Under the pieces are notes generated by a model. The model made no database searches. It was not told the origin of the DNA and was given only the letters and a program-made list of their open reading frames with translations. From Chroococcidiopsis sp. CCMEE 29 (lineage in GTDB: Bacteria > Cyanobacteriota > Cyanobacteriia > Cyanobacteriales > Chroococcidiopsidaceae), in NCBI RefSeq assembly GCF_023558375.1, contig NZ_CP083761.1, forward strand, positions 1 to 64,000: a stretch of DNA of 64,000 nucleotides, read 5' to 3'. Shown here one piece after another: positions 28,607-37,335 of this stretch. How positions within the stretch are numbered: position 1 is the stretch's first letter; each line of letters opens with the position of its first letter. The translations under genes and the position numbers were made by a program.

Positions 28607-29176
28607 ATGAGCATCGTTATTTGTCCAGGAATTCACGCACCAGAGTTAACTCAGGAGTTGCTAGAGGGACTGGAATCGCTATCTTCTAATAGCTCAAAGT
28701 TTAGTACAGGGAATATCCTGGTTGTTCCTGCTCAAGACTACGCAACTTTATCTGCGTTTCACATTTTGCAGTTCTTACAAGCAAATCAAGGCAGGCCGCC
28801 AGAATCACCGATTGTATTTATTAGTTTCAGTGCCGGTGTAGTTGGGGCAATTGGCGCTGCTTGGGGATGGCAGATATTGGGAGGGAAAGTAAAAGCTTTG
28901 ATCGCTGTAGACGGTTGGGGAGTGCCGCTATTTGGCAACTTTCCGCTTCATCGGCTCAGTCATGATTATTTCACCCACTGGAGTTCAGCTAGCCTGGGAA
29001 GCGGGCAAGATAGTTTTTATGCCGATCCACCAGTAGAGCATTTGGAACTATGGCGATCGCCACAAACTGTTGGCGGATGGTGGGTAAACTCAGATGGGGG
29101 GACACAATCGCGTACATATCTGACTGCTGCTCAATTTTTGACTATGCTGTTAAAGCGTTATGGAGAATTAGAGTGA
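28607..29176 (+). CDS. alpha/beta-hydrolase-like protein
   Basis: 189 aa. The stretch VFISFSAGVVGAIGAAWGW (about 69-88) looks like a nucleophile elbow (SFSAG for GxSxG), followed by ALIAVDGWGVP, a typical strand after it. No signal peptide. Likely a small hydrolase-fold protein conserved in cyanobacteria; whether it is catalytic is unclear. ATG at 28607. Confidence 0.6.
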   Translation: MSIVICPGIHAPELTQELLEGLESLSSNSSKFSTGNILVVPAQDYATLSAFHILQFLQANQGRPPESPIVFISFSAGVVGAIGAAWGWQILGGKVKALIAVDGWGVPLFGNFPLHRLSHDYFTHWSSASLGSGQDSFYADPPVEHLELWRSPQTVGGWWVNSDGGTQSRTYLTAAQFLTMLLKRYGELE

Positions 29177-29188
29177 GGAGTGAGGGAA

Positions 29189-29282
29189 TTTTGGATTTTG
29201 GATTTTGGATTTTGGATTTTGGATTACACTCTTGCTCCCCCTGCTTCCCCTGCCTTCCCCTGACCCCTGACCCCTGACCCCT
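29189..29282. repeat. heptamer arrays
   Basis: TTTTGGA units at 29189-29225, then a C-rich stretch and CCCCTGA units to 29282, filling the gap before the MFS gene. Confidence 0.8.
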
Positions 29283-29289
29283 AGTTTTA

Positions 29290-30546
29290 ATGTTTCCAAC
29301 TGAACCTCCCGCTTCTAGTAGCGGATTTAACGCTCTATTAAAAAATCGTCCCTTTCTAACGCTGTGGATTGGGCAACTGGTGTCGCAGGTAGCAGATAAA
29401 ATCTTTTTCATTTTGCTGATTGCCCTGTTAAACGACTACTACGCAGCTCCAGGCATGGAAAACTCCATGCGCTCAACGTTAATGTTAACTTTTACGCTGC
29501 CAGCGATTCTGTTTGGTTCAGCCGGTGGCATTTTTGTTGATCGCTTCAGCAAAAAACAAGTTTTGGTTGGCTCCGATCTAATTCGCGGCTTACTAACAAT
29601 GGCTATTCCTTGGCTGCCTAGGGAGTTTTTAATTTTATTGGTGTTGACGTTTTTGATCTCAACAATAACGCAGTTTTTTGCCCCTGCTGAGCAGGCTACC
29701 ATCCCGCTTTTGGTGCGACGAGAGAATTTAATGGCAGCCAACGCGCTGTTTACTACAACGATGATGGCAGGCTTAATTGTTGGGTTTGCCGTGGGGGAGC
29801 CAATATTAAGCCTATCCCGAACTTGGGGGGAAGACTATGGGCGAGAAATTTTAGTTGGCGGTTTATATCTAGTATCTGCGGGGCTGATGCAGTTGATTCC
29901 CATCAAAGAAGCGGCGCTCGATCCCGCTCAACTAGCGACTGTTCATCCTTTAAGTGATTTGAAAGCAGGATTGCGCTATCTAAAGCAAAACCGCTTGGTG
30001 TGGAATGCCATGTTGCAGTTGACGATGCTTTATTCTGTGTTTGCAGCTTTAACAGTGCTGACAATTGACTTGGCATCAGAAATTGGTCTTAAGTCTACGC
30101 AATTTGGCTTTCTGTTAGCAGCCGCTGGTGTGGGGATGGTATTTGGTGCAGGGATTTTAGGAAATTGGGGCGATCGCTTTCATCACAAACCCCTCCCCTT
30201 AATTGGTTTTTTGAGTATGGCTTTTGTGTTAGGGGTGTTTAGCTTTATTAACAACCTGTGGCTGGGTTTAGGACTCAGTATCTTGATGGGATTGGGAGCT
30301 TCTATGATCGGCGTGCCGATGCAAACCTTGATTCAACAGCAAACACCACCAGCAATGCACGGTAAAGTTTTTGGGTTTCAGAACAATGCGGTCAATATTG
30401 CCTTGAGCGCGCCGCTGGCAATTACAGGACCACTCACTGATGCTATTGGCTTACGTAACGTTCTGGTGGGTATGAGTCTTTTAGTCATCCTAGTGGGTGT
30501 TTGGGCTTGGCATAATACACGCCGAGTTTTGCGAAATGTGCTCTAA
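29290..30546 (+). CDS. MFS transporter
   Basis: 418 aa with about 12 hydrophobic segments. The first begins RPFLTLWIGQLVSQVADKIF, and GGIFVDRFSKKQVLVGSD after helix 2 is the MFS loop motif (GxxxDRxGRR-like); GILGNWGDRFHHKP is the matching loop in the second half. Closest in layout to enterobactin-exporter-like and macrolide-efflux-like MFS proteins. Substrate unknown. It is the last core gene before the IS110 element. Confidence 0.85.
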   Translation: MFPTEPPASSSGFNALLKNRPFLTLWIGQLVSQVADKIFFILLIALLNDYYAAPGMENSMRSTLMLTFTLPAILFGSAGGIFVDRFSKKQVLVGSDLIRGLLTMAIPWLPREFLILLVLTFLISTITQFFAPAEQATIPLLVRRENLMAANALFTTTMMAGLIVGFAVGEPILSLSRTWGEDYGREILVGGLYLVSAGLMQLIPIKEAALDPAQLATVHPLSDLKAGLRYLKQNRLVWNAMLQLTMLYSVFAALTVLTIDLASEIGLKSTQFGFLLAAAGVGMVFGAGILGNWGDRFHHKPLPLIGFLSMAFVLGVFSFINNLWLGLGLSILMGLGASMIGVPMQTLIQQQTPPAMHGKVFGFQNNAVNIALSAPLAITGPLTDAIGLRNVLVGMSLLVILVGVWAWHNTRRVLRNVL

Positions 30547-30639
30547 GGCTCACCAATCTGACAAAAGCTGTTTACGGAAGCGATAGCGTCCGTTATGGAT
30601 GGAAGAAACAAAATTAACAGACACCAAAAAAATCTACAC

Positions 30640-30844
30640 TCTTATTGTGTCCTGACAGTTAAGACCGATCCCCCAATGGTGCTTTCTCGCCCGTACAGAA
30701 GCTTGGTTCTGGGTTGAGACGGTTATGACATTGGTGAAATGGCTACTGCTATTATCCCGTTTAGGAGACTGTATTCATCCGTCAACCCAGGTCAGGGCGC
30801 ACTTACAATTGCTAGTATGACTCCTCATTCGGAGGAAGCCTTTA
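30640..30844 (+). ncRNA. candidate IS110 bridge RNA region
   Basis: IS110-group elements carry a non-coding left end that encodes a structured bridge RNA specifying target and donor DNA. The 298 bases between the MFS stop and the transposase ATG hold no gene; the part from about 30640 contains several short dyads (for example GGTTCTGGGTTGAGACGG and GTCAACCCAGG). Exact ends and loops cannot be set by eye. Confidence 0.4.
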
Positions 30845-32242
30845 ATGATGAAAACACCAAAGTCCAAAACCCGTTTCCATCAACCAAATACAAATGAAAC
30901 TTCTGAGTTAAGACAAATCAATCCAAATGCAGCAGGGATTGATATCGGTTCAGAATTTCACTGGGTGAGTGTACCAAAAGACCGAGCATCCGAGTGTGTC
31001 AGACGTTTTGGCTGTTATACTGCTGACTTGTATGCCCTTGCAGATTGGCTAGCTGAATGTCGAGTGGAAACTGTAGCAATGGAATCAACGGGGGTGTATT
31101 GGATTGCGTTGTTTCAAATCTTGGAGACCAGAGGCTTTGAGGTCAAACTTGTCAACGCCCATCACGTCAAAACTTTACCTGGACGTAAAACTGATATTTT
31201 AGACTGTCAATGGCTGCAACAGTTGCACAGTTACGGATTGTTGTCTGGTTCTTTTCGTCCAGAAGATCAGATTTGTGTATTACGAAGTTATATCCGCCAT
31301 CGGGATAGTCTCATCAAAAGTGCTTGTGTTCACGTTCAACGGATGCAGAAAGTTCTAACCCAGATGAACGTGCAACTGCATAAAGTAGTTAGCGATATCA
31401 CTGGTACTACTGGGATGACAATTATTCGAGCAATTGTTGCTGGAGAACGAAACCCACAAATTTTAGCAGCTAAAAGACATCACCGTACTAAACGCTCTGA
31501 AGCTGAAATTGCTGCTGCTTTAAATGGTGATTATCGCAGTGAGCATATTTTTGTACTTCAACAGGAGCTACGACTTTACGATGTCTATCACGCTCAGATA
31601 GCAGCTTGCGACCGACAAATACAAGAGTGCTTGGCTGAATTTAGCGACAAAGTTAATCTCGACGAATCTCCGCTTTCGCAACCAAAGCATCCCCGCAATA
31701 AACCTCAAGGCAATGAACCCGCTTTTGATTTACGTACCCATCTCTACCGAATTAGTGGCGTGGATTTCACTGCTATTGATGGTCTTGGTATCCTGACGGT
31801 GCAAACCATTATTTCTGAAGTCGGTTTAGATCCTACCCGATTCCCAACTGTTAAACACTTTACTTCCTGGCTTGGTCTTTGCCCTTGCAATCGCATCACT
31901 GGTGGTAAAGTTAAACGTTCTCAAACTCGCTTGGTTGTTAACCCTGCTACCAACGCTTTCCGAATGGCGGCACAAACTGCTGGCAAGAGCAATTCAGCTT
32001 TAGGTGCCTTTTATCGTCGCTTACGTTCTCGCCTTGGTACGCCCAAAGCTATTACTGCTACTGCTCATAAGCTGGCACGAATTTTCTACCGACTTTGGAC
32101 AACAGGAGGTAATTATCAAGATCCTGGCATGGATTATTATGAACAACGTTACCAAGAACGAGTTATTAACAACCTCCAAAAAAAGGCTCTAGCTTTAGGT
32201 TTTGAACTCATTCCTCAGCCCGAAGCAAATACGGTTTCTTAG
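30845..32242 (+). CDS. IS110-family transposase
   Basis: 465 aa. N-terminal RuvC-like DEDD domain: NAAGIDIGSEFHWVSVP (first Asp), VAMESTGVYWIALF (Glu), KTDILDCQWLQQLHSYGLL (paired Asp). C-terminal transposase_20-type domain: IDGLGILTVQTIISEVG, FTSWLGLCP and SQTRLVVNPATNAFRMAA with the conserved Ser. Intact. RBS GGAGGAA before the ATG. It borders the truncated element gene on the right and core DNA on the left. Confidence 0.92.
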   Translation: MMKTPKSKTRFHQPNTNETSELRQINPNAAGIDIGSEFHWVSVPKDRASECVRRFGCYTADLYALADWLAECRVETVAMESTGVYWIALFQILETRGFEVKLVNAHHVKTLPGRKTDILDCQWLQQLHSYGLLSGSFRPEDQICVLRSYIRHRDSLIKSACVHVQRMQKVLTQMNVQLHKVVSDITGTTGMTIIRAIVAGERNPQILAAKRHHRTKRSEAEIAAALNGDYRSEHIFVLQQELRLYDVYHAQIAACDRQIQECLAEFSDKVNLDESPLSQPKHPRNKPQGNEPAFDLRTHLYRISGVDFTAIDGLGILTVQTIISEVGLDPTRFPTVKHFTSWLGLCPCNRITGGKVKRSQTRLVVNPATNAFRMAAQTAGKSNSALGAFYRRLRSRLGTPKAITATAHKLARIFYRLWTTGGNYQDPGMDYYEQRYQERVINNLQKKALALGFELIPQPEANTVS

Positions 32243-33003
32243 GAGAGGGAGAAGATTCCGCAAATTCCGCAGAAAAACCTGTACGGGGTGAAAATAATTT
32301 TTCTATCCCTGCGGATTCGCCCTCAACTACGTTAGGTATAAATGCGGAGTCGGGGGACGCGACGGGGTTAGGAAACTCAGCGGAAAATTCAGAAAATAAT
32401 TTTTCTCCCGTACCCTCCCGGAAAAACGGAATTTGTCTAGCGGAATTTAACCAAACCCCTGACGCAGAGGATATTCCAGCCAACGGAACCCTGCGGAATA
32501 TCGCGGAAAGTCGCGGAATTTGTTCGGAAGAAAAAGCCCAAAGCACGGACGGGGTAAGCATTCCAGAAAACGGAACCCCGCGGAAAGTCGCGGAAAGTTT
32601 TCCGGAACCTAGTAACGAATTTTCCGGAGAGTCTCAGAACTTCTTCGCGGTCGGAGATTATCTCTCTAGCATCCACGGATTTCCGCTGAAGTACAAAAGC
32701 ACTCTGTTTCGTGACGGGGTATCTAACTTCCGCTACACAGACGCTGACGGTCGGGAACAAATAACAACTTGGATTAGATGGGAAAACATAGAACCCCGTG
32801 AGAACTTCCTAAAACTTATCGACCAGCACAGACACACCACAGCTATGGGGAGATTACAGGGTCTTGTGAGTAGGTGTCAGGCAAACCTCGTCAACTCGAC
32901 CACAGGTAAGCCAGACGAAAAAGCAGACCCTATTCCAGAGACGGACACGTTACTAATTCTCAGTGACGTTATCGCATCGGTAAGACAACAACAGATGGTT
33001 TAG
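32243..33003 (+). pseudogene. 5'-truncated element gene (replication-protein-like 3' part)
   Basis: An open frame from inside the IS110 3' end to TAG at 33001, with no usable start. The first about 130 codons are low complexity, rich in AEN, AES and NNFS, because the DNA repeats CGGAAA/TTCCGC motifs. The last about 115 residues are ordinary: DYLSSIHGFPLKYKSTLF, FRYTDADGREQITTWIRWEN, then HTTAMGRLQGLVSRCQ. This could be the C terminus of a plasmid or phage replication protein; I cannot name the family. The 5' part is absent left of the IS. Confidence 0.6.
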
Positions 33004-33007
33004 GACA

Positions 33008-33331
33008 ATGGAGTACCCAGTAGTAGGATTAGCGTTCACAGATGCAGAGGCACTCCTGTCTGAACTGCTAGACGCTGCTGATATTCCACACCAACTGAAT
33101 CCAAGAATACTCGGGTATAGATCAGACGTTTGGGTTACTGGAACAAAGCTACTTATCGAATGTGACGGCGCAGTTCACCTCGCCCCACAACAGCAACATA
33201 GGGATGCTTGCAGACAGAAGATTTTAGAGAAGGCTGGGTATACCGTACTCAGGTTTAAAAACGAATCAATCTTACGCAACAGTAGGCGTGTAATAGCAGC
33301 GATACAGGCGAAGCTAAACGAGTTAGGGTAG
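33008..33331 (+). CDS. Vsr/DUF559-like endonuclease-fold protein
   Basis: 107 aa. VTGTKLLIECDGAVHLAPQQQHRDA followed by RQKILEKAGYTVLRFKNESIL is the core of DUF559/Vsr-type PD-(D/E)XK proteins (IExDGxxH ... D..R...L...G..vLRF.n..i). The catalytic Asp and downstream Lys/Arg positions are plausible. ATG five bases after the truncated gene's stop, so it was probably coupled to it. Confidence 0.7.
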   Translation: MEYPVVGLAFTDAEALLSELLDAADIPHQLNPRILGYRSDVWVTGTKLLIECDGAVHLAPQQQHRDACRQKILEKAGYTVLRFKNESILRNSRRVIAAIQAKLNELG

Positions 33332-33346
33332 GAGTAATTAGCCACT

Positions 33347-33565
33347 CTAAACTCTACGATTGCCCGAGAAGTTGGTAGGATTTAAATCAGGTGGAAATAC
33401 ATACAATCCTTCCCCTAATGATTTAGTCCTACGAATAAGAGTGATAGCATCGCTTAATCGGTAATGCGTAATCAGAATCCATCTACCGCAATACAAGTAG
33501 ACTACGACTGGAGTTGTTCCGTTCTCCTTATTCGGTAGCGGAACTTGCCAGGGTGATATCACCAC
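33347..33565 (-). CDS. small element protein, paralogue 1
   Basis: 72 aa, GTG start. Unrecognised. Shares ISPWQVPLP, a VVYLYCGRWI strand pair, DAI.L and YVFPPDLN with the protein at 33700-33984, so the two form a small family. No signal or membrane segment. Confidence 0.6.
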   Translation of the reverse strand: MVISPWQVPLPNKENGTTPVVVYLYCGRWILITHYRLSDAITLIRRTKSLGEGLYVFPPDLNPTNFSGNRRV

Positions 33566-33699
33566 ACTAATTACCCTCTACTAGTCTCATCTCTCTTTTA
33601 ACTAGCAGACGAGTTTTGACACCTTTCTCAAGTTAGACTTTATACTTTGTCATTCCTCAGGGATAAGCATTTCTCCCAGATACACTAACAACAGCGCCA

Positions 33700-33984
33700 T
33701 CAGTTCCCATCTTCTGATAACGAGTTAACGCTAGGGATAGATGTTCTAATTTGGGAAGTGTCTTCAACTTCGGTGTCAAGGGGAATTGGGGAGTTAGCGA
33801 GGTTCAAATCAGGAGGGAACACAAAGAACTCACTCCCTGCGATAAGTCCTTTACGATGAAGTTCAATAGCATCAACTAAGGGACAACAAATAGTCGGAAC
33901 CCATTTACCATCATGGAAGTATACCAGTACTTGACTCCTTGTCTTTTCTCCCAGTGGGAGTGGAACTTGCCATGGTGATTCCAT
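33700..33984 (-). CDS. small element protein, paralogue 2
   Basis: 94 aa, ATG start. Paralogue of 33347-33565: ESPWQVPLP, VLVYFHDGKWVPT, DAIELHRKGLIAG and FFVFPPDLNLAN, with an added acidic C terminus. Function unknown. The divergence between the copies, with the motifs kept, argues for a real protein. Confidence 0.6.
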   Translation of the reverse strand: MESPWQVPLPLGEKTRSQVLVYFHDGKWVPTICCPLVDAIELHRKGLIAGSEFFVFPPDLNLANSPIPLDTEVEDTSQIRTSIPSVNSLSEDGN

Positions 33985-34448
33985 AGTAAATAAATCTTCC
34001 GTGAGGTCTATCTATACCTATCGACATATAAATACCTTATAAACTCTATCTAAGGCAATACTCACTAATACAGGTTTAAGAGTTGGAATAGGTGCATATT
34101 TCGAGTCATCTTCCAGCAACGACTTTCTGAGAACAGTCGTGCTAACTTGCGTGTTTAGGGGTGTAGCAGACACGGTAGGAGTATTCTAGTGGCGTTTGGT
34201 GTGTCCTAGTTGAAATCTACAAACTCTTCCATAAGTAGTGAAGGTCGTATTAGGCTTAGGCAGGCGACGAGTAAAAAGCAGGGCTGTAGTGAGGGCTATA
34301 ACGAGTCAATTAGAGAATATGGATCTCTAGCAGACACATAGGGAAGGTGGCTTCCTGACGCTTCTAGGGGGTTCTAATGAGACGTACCGTGGTTCTCTCC
34401 CTTGGTGTTAAATGTTATCGTGTTTCTAAGGTTGGTCTGATTAACGAC
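33985..34448. other. non-coding stretch in the element
   Basis: 464 bases; no gene, RNA or repeat that I can support. It presumably carries the promoter of the 33700 gene. Confidence 0.4.
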
Positions 34449-34847
34449 TTAATTCTCTGATGTTCCTGTCCTGGTGTCCCAGTGTTGAATCTCACACAGA
34501 TGTTTCCAGAAGTCGTAGAAACCTGCGCTGAGAACGCGACGAAAGCCTAGCCTTATAATCTCTTTACGGCGTGGCTGAAGAGACGCTGGTAATCCATCAA
34601 TCAAATGTGCAACAGATAAACCAGCTGCATGAGGCACATCATTTGTAGGAAGCTTCTCCTTGATTGAACTCGCAACAAGGCTGACCCAATTCTCGAATTG
34701 CTGTTCTTGAGTCAATCTTACTGCATCTTCAGCTGCTACTGCGGAACGCACTGATGCCTTCTCTGATTTCCATGCAACGTATGCAGACCAGAATGCTGCA
34801 CCAGCGCTTACTACAGATATGATTAATGCGGCTAAATCCAGGTTCAT
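34449..34847 (-). CDS. membrane-anchored hypothetical protein
   Basis: 132 aa. One N-terminal hydrophobic segment (LAALIISVVSAGAAFWSAYV), then a charged helical region (SEKASVRSAVAAEDAVRLTQ) and a C-terminal part ending KHLCEIQHWDTRTG. The topology recalls small phage and defence-associated membrane proteins, but I do not recognise it. ATG at 34847. Confidence 0.55.
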   Translation of the reverse strand: MNLDLAALIISVVSAGAAFWSAYVAWKSEKASVRSAVAAEDAVRLTQEQQFENWVSLVASSIKEKLPTNDVPHAAGLSVAHLIDGLPASLQPRRKEIIRLGFRRVLSAGFYDFWKHLCEIQHWDTRTGTSEN

Positions 34848-34997
34848 GATGTGTAGGCACAGAACTAGGTGCGACTGTCTTAGTTACAGCATAGGTTTTA
34901 CTGCCAATATTTACTCTGTCTTAGTGTAAAAATTTTGAGTGTGTCTCTCACATATACAGAATCCCAGCTACCCCCCATATCGATTCAGTACGGCGTC

Positions 34998-35180
34998 TCA
35001 GCCAAGAAACAATTCTTCATCTGACAGTGGGTAACTATGCCTACCAACATTCTTGAACTTAATCACAATTGGGGTGAGATTGGGGTAATTTGGAGTTATT
35101 GAGAAATGGGTAAATCTGAAAGCATTGCCACATAAGGATGTTGCTGGGGTAGAATACTCGATTGCTATGCGAGGGGTCAT
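34998..35180 (-). CDS. possible 60-aa protein
   Basis: Unrecognised short frame (MTPRIAIEYSTPATSLCGNA ... SYPLSDEELFLG) with a natural-looking composition but no clear ribosome site. May be spurious. Confidence 0.25.
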   Translation of the reverse strand: MTPRIAIEYSTPATSLCGNAFRFTHFSITPNYPNLTPIVIKFKNVGRHSYPLSDEELFLG

Positions 35181-35231
35181 AGCTTATTGACAGTACAGAT
35201 ACACAACTCTTCATTAACGATTGTGGCTAGG

Positions 35232-35249
35232 TGTCTACAACTGTAGACA
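35232..35249. promoter_or_regulatory. palindrome TGTCTACA-AC-TGTAGACA
   Basis: Perfect 8+8 inverted repeat in the non-coding region upstream of the main element operon; candidate operator. Confidence 0.55.
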
Positions 35250-35305
35250 TTTTGGGTCAGGTCACGGAGTGCCGTTGACTCTTAAGTACATCAAAGGGGT
35301 AAACG

Positions 35306-35323
35306 CATGAACAGTAGTTCATG
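35306..35323. promoter_or_regulatory. palindrome CATGAAC-AGTA-GTTCATG
   Basis: Perfect 7+7 inverted repeat, 135 bases before the first gene of the operon; candidate operator. Confidence 0.55.
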
Positions 35324-35393
35324 TATTCATGACACTTAAGCGATTGCTTAACAGTAAGTCACACGAACATTTAAGTTAAAGCTTTGCAACTGC

Positions 35394-35447
35394 AGTACGG
35401 ATGTACTACATTTAGATGGAGTAGACCTGTACAGGTTGGTACTGTAC
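35394..35447 (+). promoter_or_regulatory. cluster of GTAC-centred palindromes
   Basis: AGTAC-GGAT-GTACT at 35394-35407, ACCTGTACAGGT at 35425-35436 and GTACTGTAC at 35439-35447, ending 10 bases before the first ATG. A likely promoter/operator block for the operon; related TGTAC words recur near 35191. Confidence 0.55.
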
Positions 35448-35457
35448 GAACAGCTAT

Positions 35458-35691
35458 ATGACTAACAAACGTTGGGATTCAGAATTCCACTGCTATCTAT
35501 CACCACCAATTAAGGGGCTACTTATGGCTTCATCAGCCGAACTAGATGTATCAGCAGCGCAGTTGGTGCGACAGGCTGTTAAGTGGTATCTGAAGGGAAT
35601 CCTTGAACAACGCAACCTACAGCACGTATACGAATACAACTATTTGCAAAAACTAAACCAGAAGTATTCGGAGATTTATCCAGATGAGTGA
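35458..35691 (+). CDS. ribbon-helix-helix-like small protein
   Basis: 77 aa. The layout of a short strand (EFHCYLSPP), helix (IKGLLMASSAELDV), then SAAQLVRQAVKWYLKGIL matches MetJ/Arc/CopG ribbon-helix-helix DNA-binding proteins. As first gene of the operon, beside the GTAC palindromes, it may autoregulate; that is inference. Its stop overlaps the next gene by 8 bases. Confidence 0.6.
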   Translation: MTNKRWDSEFHCYLSPPIKGLLMASSAELDVSAAQLVRQAVKWYLKGILEQRNLQHVYEYNYLQKLNQKYSEIYPDE

Positions 35692-35887
35692 AGAAAGCCT
35701 TGGTGTTCCAAAGCTATATAGCATCCGGTATCAACAGAACGTATGCCAGTCGATGCTTGTGCTGATTGAAGGGTGCGAGATGAATGGTGTTACTGACATC
35801 AGTATTTTGAAGAGAGTTGTTGAAAGCATTATGGAACAAAACCATCATGTGCAAGCAACAGAGTTAAACAAACTATTGGAGAACTAA
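35684..35887 (+). CDS. small element protein
   Basis: 67 aa, unrecognised. Mostly helical with a Cys pair region (VCQSMLVLIEGCEMNGV). Overlaps the upstream gene by 8 bases and ends 3 bases before the next ATG. Confidence 0.6.
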   Translation: MSEESLGVPKLYSIRYQQNVCQSMLVLIEGCEMNGVTDISILKRVVESIMEQNHHVQATELNKLLEN

Positions 35888-35890
35888 GCA

Positions 35891-36229
35891 ATGGGTGATG
35901 AGGAAGATTTACCTAGAGTCTATTTCGAGATTGAAGAACTAGCTGACGGCAGTGCCGTAATCAAAAAGTTGTGTATAGAGGGTCCGGCAGATTCAGAACT
36001 AGTAAAGAAGGTTCAACTCCTTAAGCAATACGGCAGTCAGGAAGACTTCAATCGTCTTGCCGAGTTTTTGCTTGATTATCAAGTGCGTAGGTTAAGAGAG
36101 TTAGAAAGATTGACTCTGACTGAGGAAGAAAGACAAAAACAAAACGAATTGGTTGAAGAAGAAAGACAGAGACGACTTGCGGTGATTGAACAGTTCAATA
36201 AGTTAGTTGAGAGTGAAGACAATGCCTAA
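35891..36229 (+). CDS. element protein with charged coiled-coil C terminus
   Basis: 112 aa, unrecognised. A beta-like N-terminal part (VYFEIEELADGSAVIKKLCI) is followed by a long charged helix (LRELERLTLTEEERQKQNEL...) likely to form a coiled coil. Overlaps the next gene by 8 bases. Confidence 0.6.
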   Translation: MGDEEDLPRVYFEIEELADGSAVIKKLCIEGPADSELVKKVQLLKQYGSQEDFNRLAEFLLDYQVRRLRELERLTLTEEERQKQNELVEEERQRRLAVIEQFNKLVESEDNA

Positions 36230-37112
36230 AAACTATTCTGGACAAGAGGACCCAACAGTAGGAGGGGAAAGGACATACTCAGGAATACCGCAGGTCATCA
36301 ATGAGATGGAACCGGGCGACCTCTACGGTAACGATTTTCCCGGTGCTTACGTTACTCCTGGTTCCGGTGGTGGTGAACCTAGTTTTCCGGCTAACGCAGG
36401 CGACCAGATTATCGCTGCGAAGTACGGGCAATCAGTATTAGCCAAGACACACGCAGCTAGGGGTATGCCAATTGATGAGAGTGAACTGTTTGAAAAACCA
36501 GTGGTTTCCAAAGCACCATCAGTTAACCTCGACCAGAACAACTCAGATGAGTTATCACCGCAGGCTGAACGTACTCGGCAACAACTAATGAAGCTACGAG
36601 AGTTGCACGGCGAACACGTTGAGGCTGTGAATTCTGAGGGGCAACTTGATTTTAACAATGACATTTGTGTAGCTAATCTTATTGACTCAAAAGTATACCG
36701 ATATCCTGGTTCAGGTGAAGCTGTATCCGGTGCTGAAGTGAAGCGCCGCCACGCTGCTAACAAAGAATTTATTAATCAGCGTGAGGTGTTAAAGCAAGCT
36801 GCTAAGCTACGGGCTGAAGAGGCTAGGGCATTGCTACCAGAACCCGACCCGGTGGAACGTACTCGTTCAGTTCAGATATCCGCTGGTATTAGCGACCTTT
36901 CACCTAAAGGCAAACAACAACTAAGAGATATCTTAGATGTCCCAACTAAGGAGGAGTTTGTAGTAGCTGAAAAGAAACTCAACGAGGTAGCTACCAAGCT
37001 TGACTCAACGGCATCGCAAATCTCTGATATACATTCAATGCTGAGTAAGTTGGTTGAGTCTAAACAGGCTGAACCACAGGCTGAGGAGGTCAAAGATGTC
37101 TCTGACACCTGA
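36222..37112 (+). CDS. element protein, possibly structural or scaffold
   Basis: 296 aa from the ATG at 36222. Unrecognised. A Gly/Pro-rich, probably disordered N terminus (about 1-60) is followed by a middle region (SELFEKPVVSKAP, TRQQLMKLRELHGEHVEAV, DFNNDICVANLIDSKVYRYP) and a C-terminal helix (EEFVVAEKKLNEVATKLDST). No transmembrane segment. Coupled to both neighbours by overlap. Confidence 0.6.
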   Translation: MPKNYSGQEDPTVGGERTYSGIPQVINEMEPGDLYGNDFPGAYVTPGSGGGEPSFPANAGDQIIAAKYGQSVLAKTHAARGMPIDESELFEKPVVSKAPSVNLDQNNSDELSPQAERTRQQLMKLRELHGEHVEAVNSEGQLDFNNDICVANLIDSKVYRYPGSGEAVSGAEVKRRHAANKEFINQREVLKQAAKLRAEEARALLPEPDPVERTRSVQISAGISDLSPKGKQQLRDILDVPTKEEFVVAEKKLNEVATKLDSTASQISDIHSMLSKLVESKQAEPQAEEVKDVSDT

Positions 37113-37335
37113 AGAGAAAGAGGAAATGGATAAGCTATATGCCCAGCTACCCAAACAGATGCCGCCGGGCATGACCCTAGAATCAATTGTTGCTGATGAG
37201 AAAAACTGGGGCAGTCAGCGAATCTCCCACCGTTACGATGAACGGATGGACGCTACCAAAGCTAAGGGGATGCGTGGTGTTGTTGCCCGCTATCTCAAGT
37301 TGAAAGCTAAGGCTGAAGGGGGTGCCGATGCCTAG
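37096..37335 (+). CDS. small element protein
   Basis: 79 aa from the ATG at 37096, overlapping the upstream gene by 17 bases. Unrecognised; acidic N terminus (LTPEEKEEMDKLYAQLPKQM), basic C terminus (RGVVARYLKLKAKAE). Confidence 0.6.
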   Translation: MSLTPEEKEEMDKLYAQLPKQMPPGMTLESIVADEKNWGSQRISHRYDERMDATKAKGMRGVVARYLKLKAKAEGGADA

